NCBI RefSeq assembly: GCF_000321225.1
Contig: NW_004450276.1
Span: 2,078,367-2,142,366 of the forward strand
Source: Odobenus rosmarus divergens
Lineage: Eukaryota > Chordata > Mammalia > Carnivora > Odobenidae
DNA: 64,000 nucleotides
Direction: 5' to 3'
The notes under the pieces were generated by a model. It made no database searches and was not told where the DNA came from. It saw only the letters and a list, made by a program, of their open reading frames with translations. Of the stretch, positions 12,441 through 23,605 are shown in pieces. The position numbers and the translations under genes were made by a program. Positions within the stretch are counted from its first letter, which is position 1. Each line of letters begins with the position of its first letter.

Positions 12441-12947
12441 GGAAGAATTTAAATAATAAAATAATAAAAGAGGGCATCAGGCGGAATCCAGGGGAGTGCT
12501 AAGATCAACATTGAGGTGCAGGATACAAACCTACCAGGAAATTCAAAAGAAGCAGTCAGAGAGGAAAAATTCTGCTAGAATATTCTGAAAGCCAAGCAAA
12601 GGATGCACTTCAAGAAGGAAGGTAGGGGAGAGGTAGGCTCTGCCAGATGCTGCCAGATGTCAGGTGAGACATGGGTTAAAGCTGTCTGCTGGATTTAGCA
12701 TTACAAGAGTCATTTGTGACCTTGGCAAGAGCAGTTTCAAGAAGACTGGTGAAGGAGAAGAGACATCAGGCACAAGTTGCTGGAAGGAAAGATTTCAGTA
12801 CAATTAAGCATAGGAAAGGACCTAGGAGAGAGGGAAAATGTAAGAGCCAGCAACGAGACTATGATTAATGGAATACAGCCTTCCTGGCATCCACTTCTGT
12901 GGAACCCAAAGCCCAGGTGGAAGAAAGAAGAGACTTCTCTAGAGTCG

Positions 12948-13107
12948 CAGTGAAAGTCACGTGGGGGGCTTTTAAAAGTATCAATGTCTTTGACCCTACT
13001 CTAATCCAATTAAATCAGATCTGTAGGGATGGGGTCTAGATATGATATTTTTATAAAGCATCCAGCCTCTTCCAATGAATGTGCAGACCATAGTTGAGAA
13101 ATGCCAG
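12948..13107 (+). mobile_element. MER5A-like hAT transposon fossil
   Basis: GTGGGGGGCTTTTAAAAGTA, CCAATTAAATCAGATCTGTA, GGGATGGGGTCTAG and TAGTTGAGAAATGCCAG follow MER5A order. Confidence 0.6.
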
Positions 13108-13299
13108 TTTAAATAACTGTTTTTACCTTTCCTTCTTTTGTGTGTTGAAATAGCACTTGCAGTTGGGGGTAGTTTCTTTGCTGGGCAAACCCTAACTTAG
13201 TGTTCCTAACTTAGTTGACTGGTGTCAGCAGGAAGGGGTGAAGAAGTTAGTGGGCACCTTTACCTTTACCCAGTCAAATTGCTTTAAATCATGCATACA

Positions 13300-14222
13300 T
13301 TCATTATAAAATGTGGTAGAATACACATAAAATTTGCCACTGTCATCATTTTTATGTGTGTAGTTCAGTAGTCAGTATATTTACATTGTTGTGGAACCAA
13401 TCTCCAAAACTCTTTTATCTTGCAAAACTAAGACTCTATACCTGTTAAATAACTTTCCATTCCCCTAACCCTCAGCCCCAGGAAACTACCATGCTACTTT
13501 CTGACTCCATGAATTTGACTTCTCTGCGTAGCTCATATAAGTGAAATCATTCACATTTGCTCTTTTGTGACTGCCTTATTTCATTTAGCATAATGTTCTC
13601 AAGGTTCATCCATACTGTAGCATGTGTCAGAATTCCTTTCTTTTTTTTTTTTTTTTTTAAGATTTTGTTTATTTGAGAGAGAGAGAGAGCATGAGTGGGA
13701 GGGAGGGGAAGAGGGAGAAGCAGACTCCATGTTGAGTGCAGAGCCTGACACAGGGCTCGATCCCAGGACCCTGACACCATGACCTAGCCAAAGGCAGATG
13801 CTTAATCCACTGAGCCACCCAGGCGCCCCAGAATTCCTTTCCTTTTAAAGGCTGAATAATATTCCATTGTATGTATAGACCATATTTTGTTTATCCATTC
13901 ATTGGTCTTTTGACACTTGGTTGCTTCTACTCTTGGGGATTGTAAATAATGCTGCTATTAGCATGGGTGTACAAGAATCTCTTCAAGACCCTGCTTTTAA
14001 TTCTTTTGAGTAGTGCCCAGAAGTGGAATTGCTGGATCATATGGTAATTCTATTTTTAATTTGTTGAGGAACTGCCATACTGTTTTCCACAGTGACTACA
14101 GCATCTTTTATTTCCACCAACAGGGCATAACGGGTCTAATTTCTTCACATCCTTGCCAACACTGTTTTCTGTTATTTATTTTTTGTTAGTAGCTACCTAA
14201 AACGTGTGAGGTGGTTACATCA
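13300..14222 (-). repeat. Old L1 3' end, antisense, split by a SINE
   Basis: AATATTCCATTGTATGTATA, TTCATTGGTCTTTTGACAC, GAATTGCTGGATCATATGGT and TTTTCCACAGTGACTACAG are the reverse complement of the ORF2 3' end and 3' UTR of an old L1. The SINE at 13641 interrupts it. Confidence 0.8.
13641..13828 (-). repeat. Can-SINE, minus strand, inside an old L1
   Basis: Poly-T start, GAGAGAGAGAGAGCATGAG, GAGCCACCCAGGCGCCC end, with target duplication CAGAATTCCTTTC(C)TTTT on both sides. Confidence 0.95.
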
Positions 14223-14241
14223 TTCATTTTTACTTTCGCTA

Positions 14242-14440
14242 TTTTTTTATTTTTTATTTTTTAAAGATTTACTTATTTGAGAGAGAGAGCATGCATGAGT
14301 GGGCAGAGGGAGAGAATCTTCAAGGAGACTCCCTGCTGAGCAGAGAATCTCATAGGGGCTCAATCTCATGACCCTGAGATCATGACCTGAGTTAAAACCA
14401 AGAGTCAGACGCTTAACCGACTAAGCCACCCAGGTGCCCC
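14242..14440 (-). repeat. Can-SINE, minus strand (first of a pile-up)
   Basis: TTTTTAAAGATTTACTTATT tail and AAGCCACCCAGGTGCCCC head. It is inserted at a TTTAC(T)TTTCGCTA-like site that the following SINE also used. Confidence 0.92.
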
Positions 14441-14450
14441 AACTTTTGCT

Positions 14451-14899
14451 TTTTTTTTTTTTTAAAGATTCAGATCTTTATTTATTTATTTATTTATTTG
14501 AGAAAGAGGGAATATGCCTGCGAGTGGGGAGGGGAGGGGCAGAGAGAGAGAGAATCCCAAGTAGGCTCAGTGCTTAGCACGGAGCCCAAAATGGGGCTCG
14601 ATCCTATGACCCTGAGATCATGACCTGAGCCAAGATCAAGAGTGAGACACCTGGGGTGCCTGGGTGGTTCAGTTGGTTGGGCATCTGCCTTCAGCTCAGG
14701 TCATGATCCCAGAGTCCTGGGGTCAAGCCCAGGGTCAGGCTCCCTGCTCTGCCAGGAGTCTTCTTCTCCTCTGCCCCTCACCCCACTCGTGCTCTCTCTC
14801 TCTCACTCTCTCACTCTCTTACTCTCTCAAATAAATAAATAAAATCTTAAAAAAAAAAAAGAGTGAGACACTTAACCAACGGAGCCACCCGGGCGCCCC
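14451..14899 (-). repeat. Can-SINE, minus strand, split by a nested SINE
   Basis: The outer element is in two parts, 14451-14650 and 14872-14899, ending GAGCCACCCGGGCGCCCC. The flanks carry ACTTTTGCT on both sides (14442-14450 and 14901-14909). Confidence 0.92.
14651..14860 (+). repeat. Can-SINE, plus strand, nested
   Basis: GGTGCCTGGGTGGTTCAGTT head and AAATAAATAAATAAAATC tail plus A run. The perfect duplication GAGTGAGACAC at 14640-14650 and 14861-14871 shows it landed inside the older minus-strand SINE. Confidence 0.96.
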
Positions 14900-16154
14900 T
14901 ACTTTTGCTATTTTTGAGAACTTCTTGAGTCAGGCTATAGTGGGTACTATTGGATTTTTCAATGGATCTCCACCCTGGGGGAGACTAGGATTGGGTAAAT
15001 TGGACTTCAGCAAGGCCCTGACTCTCCTTTTCTTGTAGAAGTTTTTGACATCTTGAAAATAAAGAAAACCTTACAGTTACAAATCATGTCCTCCGGTCAG
15101 GTTCTTCCTCTCTGGAGAAGACATGTGCACACAGGCTTGTCTAAAGTTTTCTGTCACTCTGAATCCTGGAGAGGTGTGAGGAGGGCAGATTCCATTTCTC
15201 AGTGCTGCTTGTTTCTGGGCAAATCTGTGCTGCTCATTTTATGTAAGATCAAGATAGAGGCTTACAAAGCTTGCGAGGGAATAGATAAGCCAAGCCATTG
15301 ACCCCTTTCTCTGGCCCCATCTATAGAGGACAGTGTTAGGCTGGGAGAGAAAATCATGATGTCTGCTGAGCTCAGGGGTGGAGTCTTTAAAAATGTATAT
15401 ATTTGTCGAGAATCTATGTACTTTACTATTACTCTATTATACCCCTGTTGACTTCAGCAAGCAGGACACACTTGATGAAAAAAAATGGAAAGAAAATATT
15501 AAGTTTGTGTTATGAAAGTTTTCATACCCAAGAGGGTTGAGAGTGTGGCACCTGATTGTACCAGATTTCTGCTTAGATTACAGAAATGTGAACCCCAGTG
15601 CCATTCAGGATCTAACTTTTGTTACAAGAGGTAGAGTTGCCCTTGCCTTTCTCAGAGAAGCCTGCACAGGCTAAGCCATTAGACCAAGGAAGTGCTTGAA
15701 GGCTTTTGTCTGCTAATGAGCCAGAATAAGCTGTGACTCCCCATGGGGTCACTTCAGAAGTCTTATTTATATGTCACCTGAGGAAACCTTGAGAGTTGAA
15801 ACTAGATGGCAATTTGTGCTCAGTGATAATCATTTCGTTCAAGGGCATTTCCTACCTCCCTGCTTCACTTGATTTCACACAGACCTCTCTATTTTACTAG
15901 TGTTCAAGTCTACTTGCCTTTTTTTGGCCCTCATGGAGCCCACACGGGATAAGAGATTCCCATAGAACACGCTGTATGTATCATAGTACTTACCCTGCTG
16001 CATGCTGTTGGACTGTTGGCCAGGCTTTTCACCGACAAACTGTGATTGTGGGCAGGGATCATGCTCTATTCATCATTGTCTCACCAGCATAAGGTGATGT
16101 AGGCATGCTCAATAAATATCTGAGTATGATACGATGTAAATATGCAAATAACAC

Positions 16155-16395
16155 CTAGTGCTCATTGAGCATTTCCTATGTGCCATGTACAATCATTGAT
16201 TGTATTAGTATTTAATTTAATTGTATTAGTGTTTAATTTAGGTGAACCCTCAGAACAGCTCTATGAAGGAAAGTTTCTATTCTTATCCTCTCATCACCGA
16301 GAAAACTGATAGAAAGTTTAGGAAAGTCACAGAAGGTCACACAGCTAGCAAGTGGCTGAACCAAAAATGGAGCCGGGGCAGTTGGGCCCTTGAGT
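16155..16395 (-). repeat. MIR SINE, antisense
   Basis: CATTGAGCATTTCCTATGTG, AACCCTCAGAACAGCTCTATGA, GGTCACACAGCTAGCAAGTG and TTGAGTCAGTAAGCT follow the reverse complement of MIR. A likely L2 3' end (CTCAATAAATATCTGAGT) is just before, at about 16040-16130. Confidence 0.8.
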
Positions 16396-17026
16396 CAGTA
16401 AGCTGACTTTGAAAGAAATCAAAAAGGAAAGGAAGTAGGGAAAACAAGGACTTTTCTCTGTCTGAACTCCCTTCCTGGGCAAGACAGAGCACACAGGTCA
16501 CTAAAGGTGGACTAGGTCAGGCTGGAATGGAACTGGCCATGAGGCAGTTTCTGGGGAAAAAGCAAAGAGAAGGCCAGCAACAACCCAAAGTCATCATCAG
16601 CAAGGCAGTATTCATCAGAGACAGCCACCCAGAGCAGAGGGTCTTAGTGGTGGGGGTGCAAGGCCAGTGGGCTTCCCAGCTCCACCCACTCTTCCTTCTC
16701 CAGGATATCACTCTTCCCCCAGGCCACTGGGGTAGGGTGTGATATCAAGGATTTCAAGTTGAATTGCCAATATCAGCACTGAGAATGACCAATCAGGTAA
16801 TTCACTGTATTTGTTACATTTATCATCATCCTCATGAATAAAGAGATAATGCATATATAGGTACACAAAAGATTCAAGAGGATGGGGAACCCCCGCACCA
16901 CCCACCCCTACAACCCTATCCCTCAGCCACTGGCAACCACAGTTGGACGTTTCTTGTATATTCTTCTAGAGATCAACCATATATAGAGAGAGAGGTGTGA
17001 GAAGGGCAGATTCCATATGTATGTAT

Positions 17027-17254
17027 ATATATACACACACACACAAATATGTATACATACACATACACACATATTTATATATGCACAGCATTTCTCTGGA
17101 AGAATATATAAGAAACTTTTAAAAGTTGTATATATACACACACACACAAATATGTATACATACACATACACACATATTTATATATGCACAGCATTTCTCT
17201 GGAAGAATATATAAGAAACTTTTAAAAGTTGTATATATACACACACACACATAT
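17027..17254. repeat. 103-bp tandem repeat, about 2.2 copies, with CA/TA microsatellite
   Basis: The unit TATATATACACAC...AGCATTTCTCTGGAAGAATATATAAGAAACTTTTAAAAGTTG occurs twice at a 103-bp step (AGCATTTCTCTGG at 17087 and 17190), and a third partial copy starts at 17231. The copies are almost identical. Short histidine/threonine-rich open frames on both strands are artefacts of the CA repeat. Confidence 0.95.
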
Positions 17255-17565
17255 ATGTCTATATATAGGAGTGTCTACTCATCCATTTTCATCCTCCTAA
17301 GGTTTTCTTCCTTTTTTTTTTTTCCACACTGCTGTCCCTTCTCTGTTGTCTTTATTAGATGAGTTATGCTTCTTTTTTTTATTGTCATTATAATGGAGTT
17401 TGGAGGAGAGCTCTGAGATAAACACACACCACGTTTAACTAGAAGTCTTGTTAAAAGGTTTTGGAGCACAGCTGAAGACGACAGGCCCAGGATTGGGCAA
17501 TCACAGATGATCTATGGGAAGCTGGGTCAACTCAAAGAAGAAAGCAATCCAACAAAATCCTGGTT

Positions 17566-17810
17566 TTAATAATAATAACAGTAATGTTCATTTGACATTA
17601 TCAGCGCTAGGTGATGTACTTCACACGGTCTCTCTCATTTAATCCTCACATAAAATAGGTACTAAATCATCATCTGCATTTCAGAGATAAGAACACGGAA
17701 GCTTACAAAGATCCAGTAAACTGGCCAAGGTCATAAATCTTATGCATGACAGAGCCCAGGATTTAAATTGACATCTGCCTGAAACCTTTCTCTTAACTCT
17801 CTTAAACATA
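17566..17810 (-). repeat. MIR SINE, antisense
   Basis: CAGCGCTAGGTGATGTACTT, CTCATTTAATCCTCACAT, ACTGGCCAAGGTCATAAAT and GACAGAGCCCAGGATTTAAA follow reverse MIR. Confidence 0.8.
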
Positions 17811-18534
17811 TACTCTTCTGGCTAAATCCTGACCACCATGAATAGATTGGCTCATACTTTAGTTTTGTGAATGAATGTATGTCCGGGAGGACAGGATATG
17901 CCGAGTGTGATTTTCCACAAAGCTGGGGGCATCACGTTGCCTGATTTCAAGCTATACCTATCTAGCTAGCTATACCTATCCATCATTTATCTAAACTTTA
18001 TCTAAATATCTCCTACCGGCTCTGTTTCTCTGGAGAAAGTGACTAATCTAATTGGATGGGTGGTCCCCAAAATACAGTGAATAGGGCCACTGCACTGCAC
18101 GTCTCTGGGGGGCCCCATTCACCTCATGGACTATGTGAATGATACTAAGTCAAGTGGAGACTTCCACTCTCATGAATCCAGGGCCCTTTACTAGCAGTCA
18201 TGAGACCCCAACGAGGCTTCTCCTTATAATATAGAAATGCCCTCCAGTTCCAGGAAGGTCTAATCTGGGTATTTGCAATGTACCCTTCACAGCAGGAATC
18301 CTGGGACATAGCAGTTATTTGAACAAGGGTGCTCAGTTCAGCAAGCAAGGCCCAGACATTAGCTGGAGATTTTTGTTTTTTTTTTTTTCCTTCATTTCAT
18401 CTATAGAAGAGGAGGATTGTAAGTAGAACAAGAGATCAGAGCATGGGTCCCCATGGTAACATTTTTCTCCTTTCAGCACCTTATTATCTTGACCATGACT
18501 TTTTCTTTTTCAGTGGTTGAGCTACTTTCTTTTT

Positions 18535-19980
18535 TTTTTAATAATTTTTTATTGTTATGTTAACCACCATACATTACATCATTAGTTTTTGATGCAGGTT
18601 CCATGATTTATTGTTTGTGCATAACACCCAGTGCTCCACGCAGAATGTGCCCTCTTTAATACCCATCACCAAGCTAACTCATCCCCCCACCCCCCTCCCC
18701 TCTAGAACCCTCAGTTTGTTTTTCAGAGTCCATCGTCTCTAATGGTTCATCTCCCCCTCTGACTTACTCCCCTTCATTCTTCCCCTCCTGCTATCTTCTT
18801 CTTCTTTTTTTTTTCTTAACATATATTGCATTATTTGTTTCAGAAGTACAGATCCGTGATTCATCGGTCTTGTACAATTCACAGTGCTCACCATAGCACA
18901 TACCCTCCCCGATGTCTATCACCCAGCCACCCAATCCCTCCCACCCCCCACCACTCCAGCAACCCTCAGTTTGTTTCCTGAGATTAAGCATTCCTCATAT
19001 CAGTGAGGTCATATGATACATGTCTTTCTCTGACTGCCTTATTTCACTCAGCATAACACCCTCCAGTTCCATCACGTCGTTGCAAATGGCAAGATCTCAT
19101 TCCTTTTGATGGCTGCATAATATTCCATTGTGTATATATACCACTTCTTCTTTATCCATTCATCTGTCGATGGACATCTTGGCTCTTTCCACAGTTTGGC
19201 TATTGTGGACATTGCTGCTATAAACTTTGGGGTGCACGTACCCCTTCGGATCCCTACATTTGTATCTTTGGGGTAAATACCCAGTAGTGCAATTGCTGGA
19301 TCGTAGGGTAGCTCTATTTTCAACTGTTTGAGGAACCTCCATACTGTTTTCCAGAGGGGTTGCACCAGCTTGCATTCCCACCAACAGTGTAGGAGGGTTC
19401 CCCTTTCTCCGCATCCCCGCCAACATCTGTCGTTTCCTGACTTGTTAATTTTAGCCATTCTGACTGGTGTGAGGTGGTATCTCATTGAGGTTTTGGTTTG
19501 GATTTCCCTGATGCCGAGCGATGTTGAGCACTTTTTCATGTGTCTGTTGGCCATTTGGATGTCTTCTTTGGAAAAATGTCTGTTCATGTCTTCTGCCCAT
19601 TTCTTGATTGGATTATTTGTTCTTTGGGTGTTGAGTTTGATAAGTTCTTTATAGATTTTGGATACTAGCCCTTTATCTGATATGTCATTTGCAAATATTT
19701 TCTCCCATTCTGTCGGTTGTCTTTTGGTTTTGTGGACTGTTTCTTTTGCTGTGCAAAAGCTTTTTATCTTGAAATCCCAATAGTTCATTTTTGCCCTGGC
19801 TTCCCTTGCCTTTGGCGATGTTTCTAGGAAGAAGTTGCTGCGGCTGAGGTCGAAGAGGTTGCTGCCTGTGTTCTCCTTTAGGATTTTGATGGACTCCTGT
19901 CTCACGTTTAGGTCTTTCAACCATTTGGAGTCTATTTTTGTGTGTGGTGTAAGGAAATGGTCCAGTTTCATTCTTCTGCA
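18535..19980 (-). mobile_element. Recent 5'-truncated L1, antisense, with open ORF2 3' end
   Basis: A LINE-1 3' end of about 1.45 kb. The minus strand is open for 299 codons (19072-19971) and encodes the C-terminal part of ORF2p, including [22 protein letters not shown] near the 5' end and the CCHC-like region [20 protein letters not shown]. The 3' UTR and poly-T follow to 18535. A perfect duplication TGAGCTACTTTCTTTTT flanks it (about 18518-18534 and 19981-19997). The reverse transcriptase and endonuclease domains are absent through 5' truncation, so it is not autonomous. The intact frame and perfect flanks indicate recent insertion. Confidence 0.95.
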
Positions 19981-20097
19981 TGAGCTACTTTCTTTTTAAA
20001 CTAGTCCTCTCCTTCCCCAGCAGCAGGTCTCCTGATCACATCCATTTTCTTTTATCCATACAGGGATCACACAGTTCTAATCTACTTTTCCTCCTCT

Positions 20098-20360
20098 GGC
20101 TCATTCATTCAATTATTTATTGACCCATTCATCAGATATTTTTCAGCATCCACTATAGGCAAGGTACTTTGTGTGAAAACCGGGATACAGCAGGGACAGG
20201 AAGACACAGTCCTTCCTCCCAGGGACCTTGGGGGAGTGTAGGAAAGACAGGATTTAAATAAATGATTTCATTATTGAAGCAAATATAATGGAAGAAACTT
20301 ACAGGAAGCCATGAAGGTACGTATTGCGGTCAGAGAAGTCTTGAGAAAGTTAAAAAGGAC
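20098..20360 (-). repeat. L2 LINE fragment, antisense
   Basis: TCATTCATTCAATTATTTAT, GGGATACAGCAGGGACAGGA and CACAGTCCTTCCTCCCAGG follow reverse-complement L2 3' sequence. Confidence 0.7.
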
Positions 20361-20503
20361 AGAATGAGTCAGAGTTCAGGGTAATTGCTAATTGGAGGGC
20401 TGGGGTGTGGGCAGGGAAGAGCGTGTGGGGAGAAAGTACAGAGGTGAAAAGGTATAGAGTGAGCAAGGTGGAAGGCTACTGCTTGGAGCGAGCCTGCCCC
20501 ATT

Positions 20504-20696
20504 TTTTTCTTTCTTTTTTTTTTTTTTAAAGATTTTATTCATTTATTCATGAGAGAGAGAGAGAGAGAGAGAGAAGCAGAGGGAGAAGCAGGCTCCCAAG
20601 GAGCAGGGAGCCTGATGCGGGACTCGATCCCAGGACCCTGGGATCATGACCTGAGCCAAAGGCAGACGCTCAACCATCTGAGCCACCCAGGCGTGT
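20504..20696 (-). repeat. Can-SINE, minus strand
   Basis: Complete element with (GA)n, ending GAGCCACCCAGGCGT. Target duplication GAGCCTGCCCCATT at 20490-20503 and 20697-20710. Confidence 0.95.
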
Positions 20697-22029
20697 GAGC
20701 CTGCCCCATTCCTTAGCTCCCAGTCTTTACAAACACCTAGTTGAGATGATCTTTTTATTTTCCTTTAAATTCTCCAAAGTTTAATTAAAAAGGAGATCCC
20801 TGGATGGAGTTATTTTTCTCATTGGATGTAGTTCACTAAAAATGAAGTCCCTAATCAGAACTGAGAGATTCCTCCACCCACACACGCAACACAGGACGTA
20901 CCCTGAACCACTTTGTAGTATTGTTTGGGGCTGGGCTGAGGTCTCCCAGCAGCAATGGGGACCGGGGAGATCAGAGAGTGTAGATCGTTGTATTTCACAC
21001 GAGCTAGAACAGTAACTTGCACATAGCAGGTTCTAAACAGGTGCTGGCTGAACTGAATTATTATGTGTGGACTTCAAGGTTTTCTGGAAATTATCTCTGG
21101 AAAATTTACTATTAAGGGAACTATTTTTCTCAGTCAAGGATAAGGACAACTTCCATTTTCTAACATTAACTCTTCTGGGATTATTTCTCCCAAACAACCG
21201 CTCTATTTCCTGTCCTATTCTGAACCAGAAGCTGGAGTTTCAGTGCCCCTTTGCCCCAGGGGTTTTGCACAGAGATGATAAGCTAAACATAGACATCACC
21301 ACTGAGACAAGTAGGATAAAAACAAAGTATCACCAGGCACAGGTGATGAGGATTCTACTACTACGGCATGGGAATCACGGGGGGGCTTTTAAAGGAAAGT
21401 GGTATCTGAGCTGGGTCTGAGGAAAAGCGACACAAACAAAAGGAACAAAGATTTGGCAGTGGAGCGGAGAGAGGGCCATTTCCACCTGAGAAAAATAGCA
21501 TGAATACTAGAACCTGGAGAAGCTCCGGATAAGAGAAGTGAAGGAAAGTGGCCTGGAGAAGGAGCTGAAGAAGGAGAGGCCGGAGATGGACTGTTCATGG
21601 AATTATTACTGTAGAGCTTGCAGAATAATTGCAGAGTGATGACAGTCCATTTATTGAACTCACATACCAAAATGCCATAAAGGCAGGTGATAGCCCCATC
21701 TTAAAAACGAGAAGGCTCAAAGGGCCCATACCATATCCTACGTGGGGCCAGCATTCTTTCCCCCAGGTCTGTCTGATTCCTATTATCACCACACCCTGCT
21801 TTAAAGAACTCTAAAACCATCCCAGCTGGAGGCTTGAAAAAGTATTTCAAAGAGCCCTCAGCTGGTGTGGAGTCCCACAAACAATAAAAAATACTTTCCA
21901 AATCACAATTATCACTCTTCTCAGATTTATATATTAGGATTCCCCCCTTTAAAAGAAGCATTTTGATGCTAAAACAAATAAATGAATTAGAGAAGGAAAA
22001 CTATTGATGTATTCCAATCGGCTTTTTAA

Positions 22030-22170
22030 AATGATGGTTTTCCCCCCGTTGTGCAAAATTACACATATTTATTATAAAAAATGTAGAAAACATTAAAAAA
22101 ATAGAAGGAAAAATCACCTATATTCCTACCAATGGAAATACCCATCCGTTGACACCAACATCTTAATCTT
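22030..22170 (+). repeat. Old LINE 3' fragment (L1M-like)
   Basis: ATTTATTATAAAAAATGTAG, AAAACATTAAAAAAATAGAA and AATCACCTATATTCCTACCA resemble the 3' region of old L1M elements. Confidence 0.5.
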
Positions 22171-22282
22171 AAAAGCAGGCTAAAGTGTTAAATCACGATT
22201 TTGCCACTTTTCTAAAAATATTCTAGAAACTTCAGTGGTTTTGGTTTGTGGAGCAAAAAATATGTTCGAGGGTTATGTACCT
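22135..22282 (+). repeat. Direct duplication, copy 1
   Basis: A block of about 148 bp from GAAATACCCATCCGTTGACA to GGTTATGTACCT recurs at 22630-22776, 495 bp downstream in the same orientation, with a handful of differences and one or two single-base indels. Confidence 0.95.
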
Positions 22283-22629
22283 GGGGAACTATTACTAATT
22301 TATATTAATATTCTTGCCATAAATATATTTGACATAGTTATGATCTCTAACATTTTACACAAATGTGTAAAAATAACTTTTTCTTATTACACAATGTGCC
22401 TAATAACTGGATAAATACTGGAAAGATTTCTTTCCATACTGAGAATAAAACCCACCAAATAATAATCACCAAACAATTTATTTTGTAGAATTCTTGTGAA
22501 TGCCATTAGTTAATATAAACAGTGTTGAATTATTCTTTCTGGCAATAGTTGAGTTCAAAAAAATTTTTTTAATTGTCATTAACTTAAAGGATATTCAAAA
22601 GATAGAAATTTCAGCATATCACTAATTCT

Positions 22630-22776
22630 GAAATACCCATCCGTTGACACCAACATCTTAATCTTAAAAGCAGGCTAAAATGTAAATCAGGATTTTGCCA
22701 CTTTTCTAAAAATATTCTAGAAACTTCAGTGGTTTTGGTTTGTGGAGTAAAAAATAGGTTTGAGGGTTATGTACCT
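22630..22776 (+). repeat. Direct duplication, copy 2
   Basis: Second copy of the block at 22135-22282. The 348 bp between the copies is unrelated AT-rich sequence, so this is a segmental micro-duplication and not an interspersed repeat I recognise. Confidence 0.95.
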
Positions 22777-23384
22777 TAATATCCTTTCATCTCAAATTAT
22801 AAAGGATTAGTTCTTCATTTGAGGAACAAGCAAAGAAGACATTAAATTAAAAAGGAACACATTTCCAGTGTGTTAGACTGGCGCTGAAGATTCTGAATAA
22901 ATATTAGATGTTGAATATATCCTTTGTCATATTTGTGGCTAACCCCAGGAGGGCTTGAAAACAAGTGAAGCTGGGGTGTGGCTGGAAGATGGAGAGAGAT
23001 GTTGTAAGACGTTCTACCATCTCCACTTCCCCAGAAAAGAGTACGGATGAAAAACACAGCCTTTTGGATGTGAACTCTTGTAATTCCCCATGCTTCTCCC
23101 ACTGACACTTTATGCTCCCCAGGGCTCCCCACCTCCTGGTATTCACCTCCTTCTGGTGCCCCTCCCACTGTGAGTGGGACACGTAACTCCCTTCTGAAGG
23201 GTGAAATAGGAAAAGTCCCTCTGTGATTAGAAGTCATAAGATGGCCAACAGTCATGTGAGTCTGAAAGGCCCTCCTTCAACCCGCAAGTCTTCCAGAGAA
23301 ACCCCATCATTGCCTGACATCCAGCCTGCAGCCTGATGAAGCTCTGAATCTCAGAGCACACGGGGGCCATGCCTGATGCACAGA

Positions 23385-23605
23385 AACTGTGAGATCATAG
23401 AGACTCTTAATCTCAGGAAACAAACTGAGGGTTGCTGGGCGGGTGGGGGGGCGGGGGGGTGAGGTGGGAGGGATGGGGTGGCTGGGTGACAGACATTGGG
23501 GAGGGTATGTGCTATGGTGAGTGCTGTGAATTGTGTAAGACTGATGAATCACAGACCTGTACCCCTGAAAAAAATAATACATTATATGTTAATAATAAAA
23601 AAAAA
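23385..23605 (+). repeat. L1 3' UTR fragment, plus strand, with G-rich tract
   Basis: GACTCTTAATCTCAGGAAAC, GGGAGGGTATGTGCTATGG, CTGTGAATTGTGTAAGACTG, and a poly-A end match the reverse complement of the 3' UTR of the L1 at 18.8-19.0 kb. A G-rich run sits at about 23437-23490. Confidence 0.9.

Noticed and set aside
17027..17254. CRISPR-like array
   Set aside because: Only about two units, 103 bp apart, in a vertebrate genome and made of microsatellite sequence; no repeat-spacer structure.
17017..17362. Histidine/threonine-rich proteins (IYTHTQICIHTHTHIF) as metal-binding peptides near a zinc-transporter gene
   Set aside because: They are translations of a CA/TA microsatellite duplicated in tandem; both strands give similar artefacts.
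19328..19654. 108-codon plus-strand open frame
   Set aside because: Antisense shadow of the L1 ORF2 remnant.
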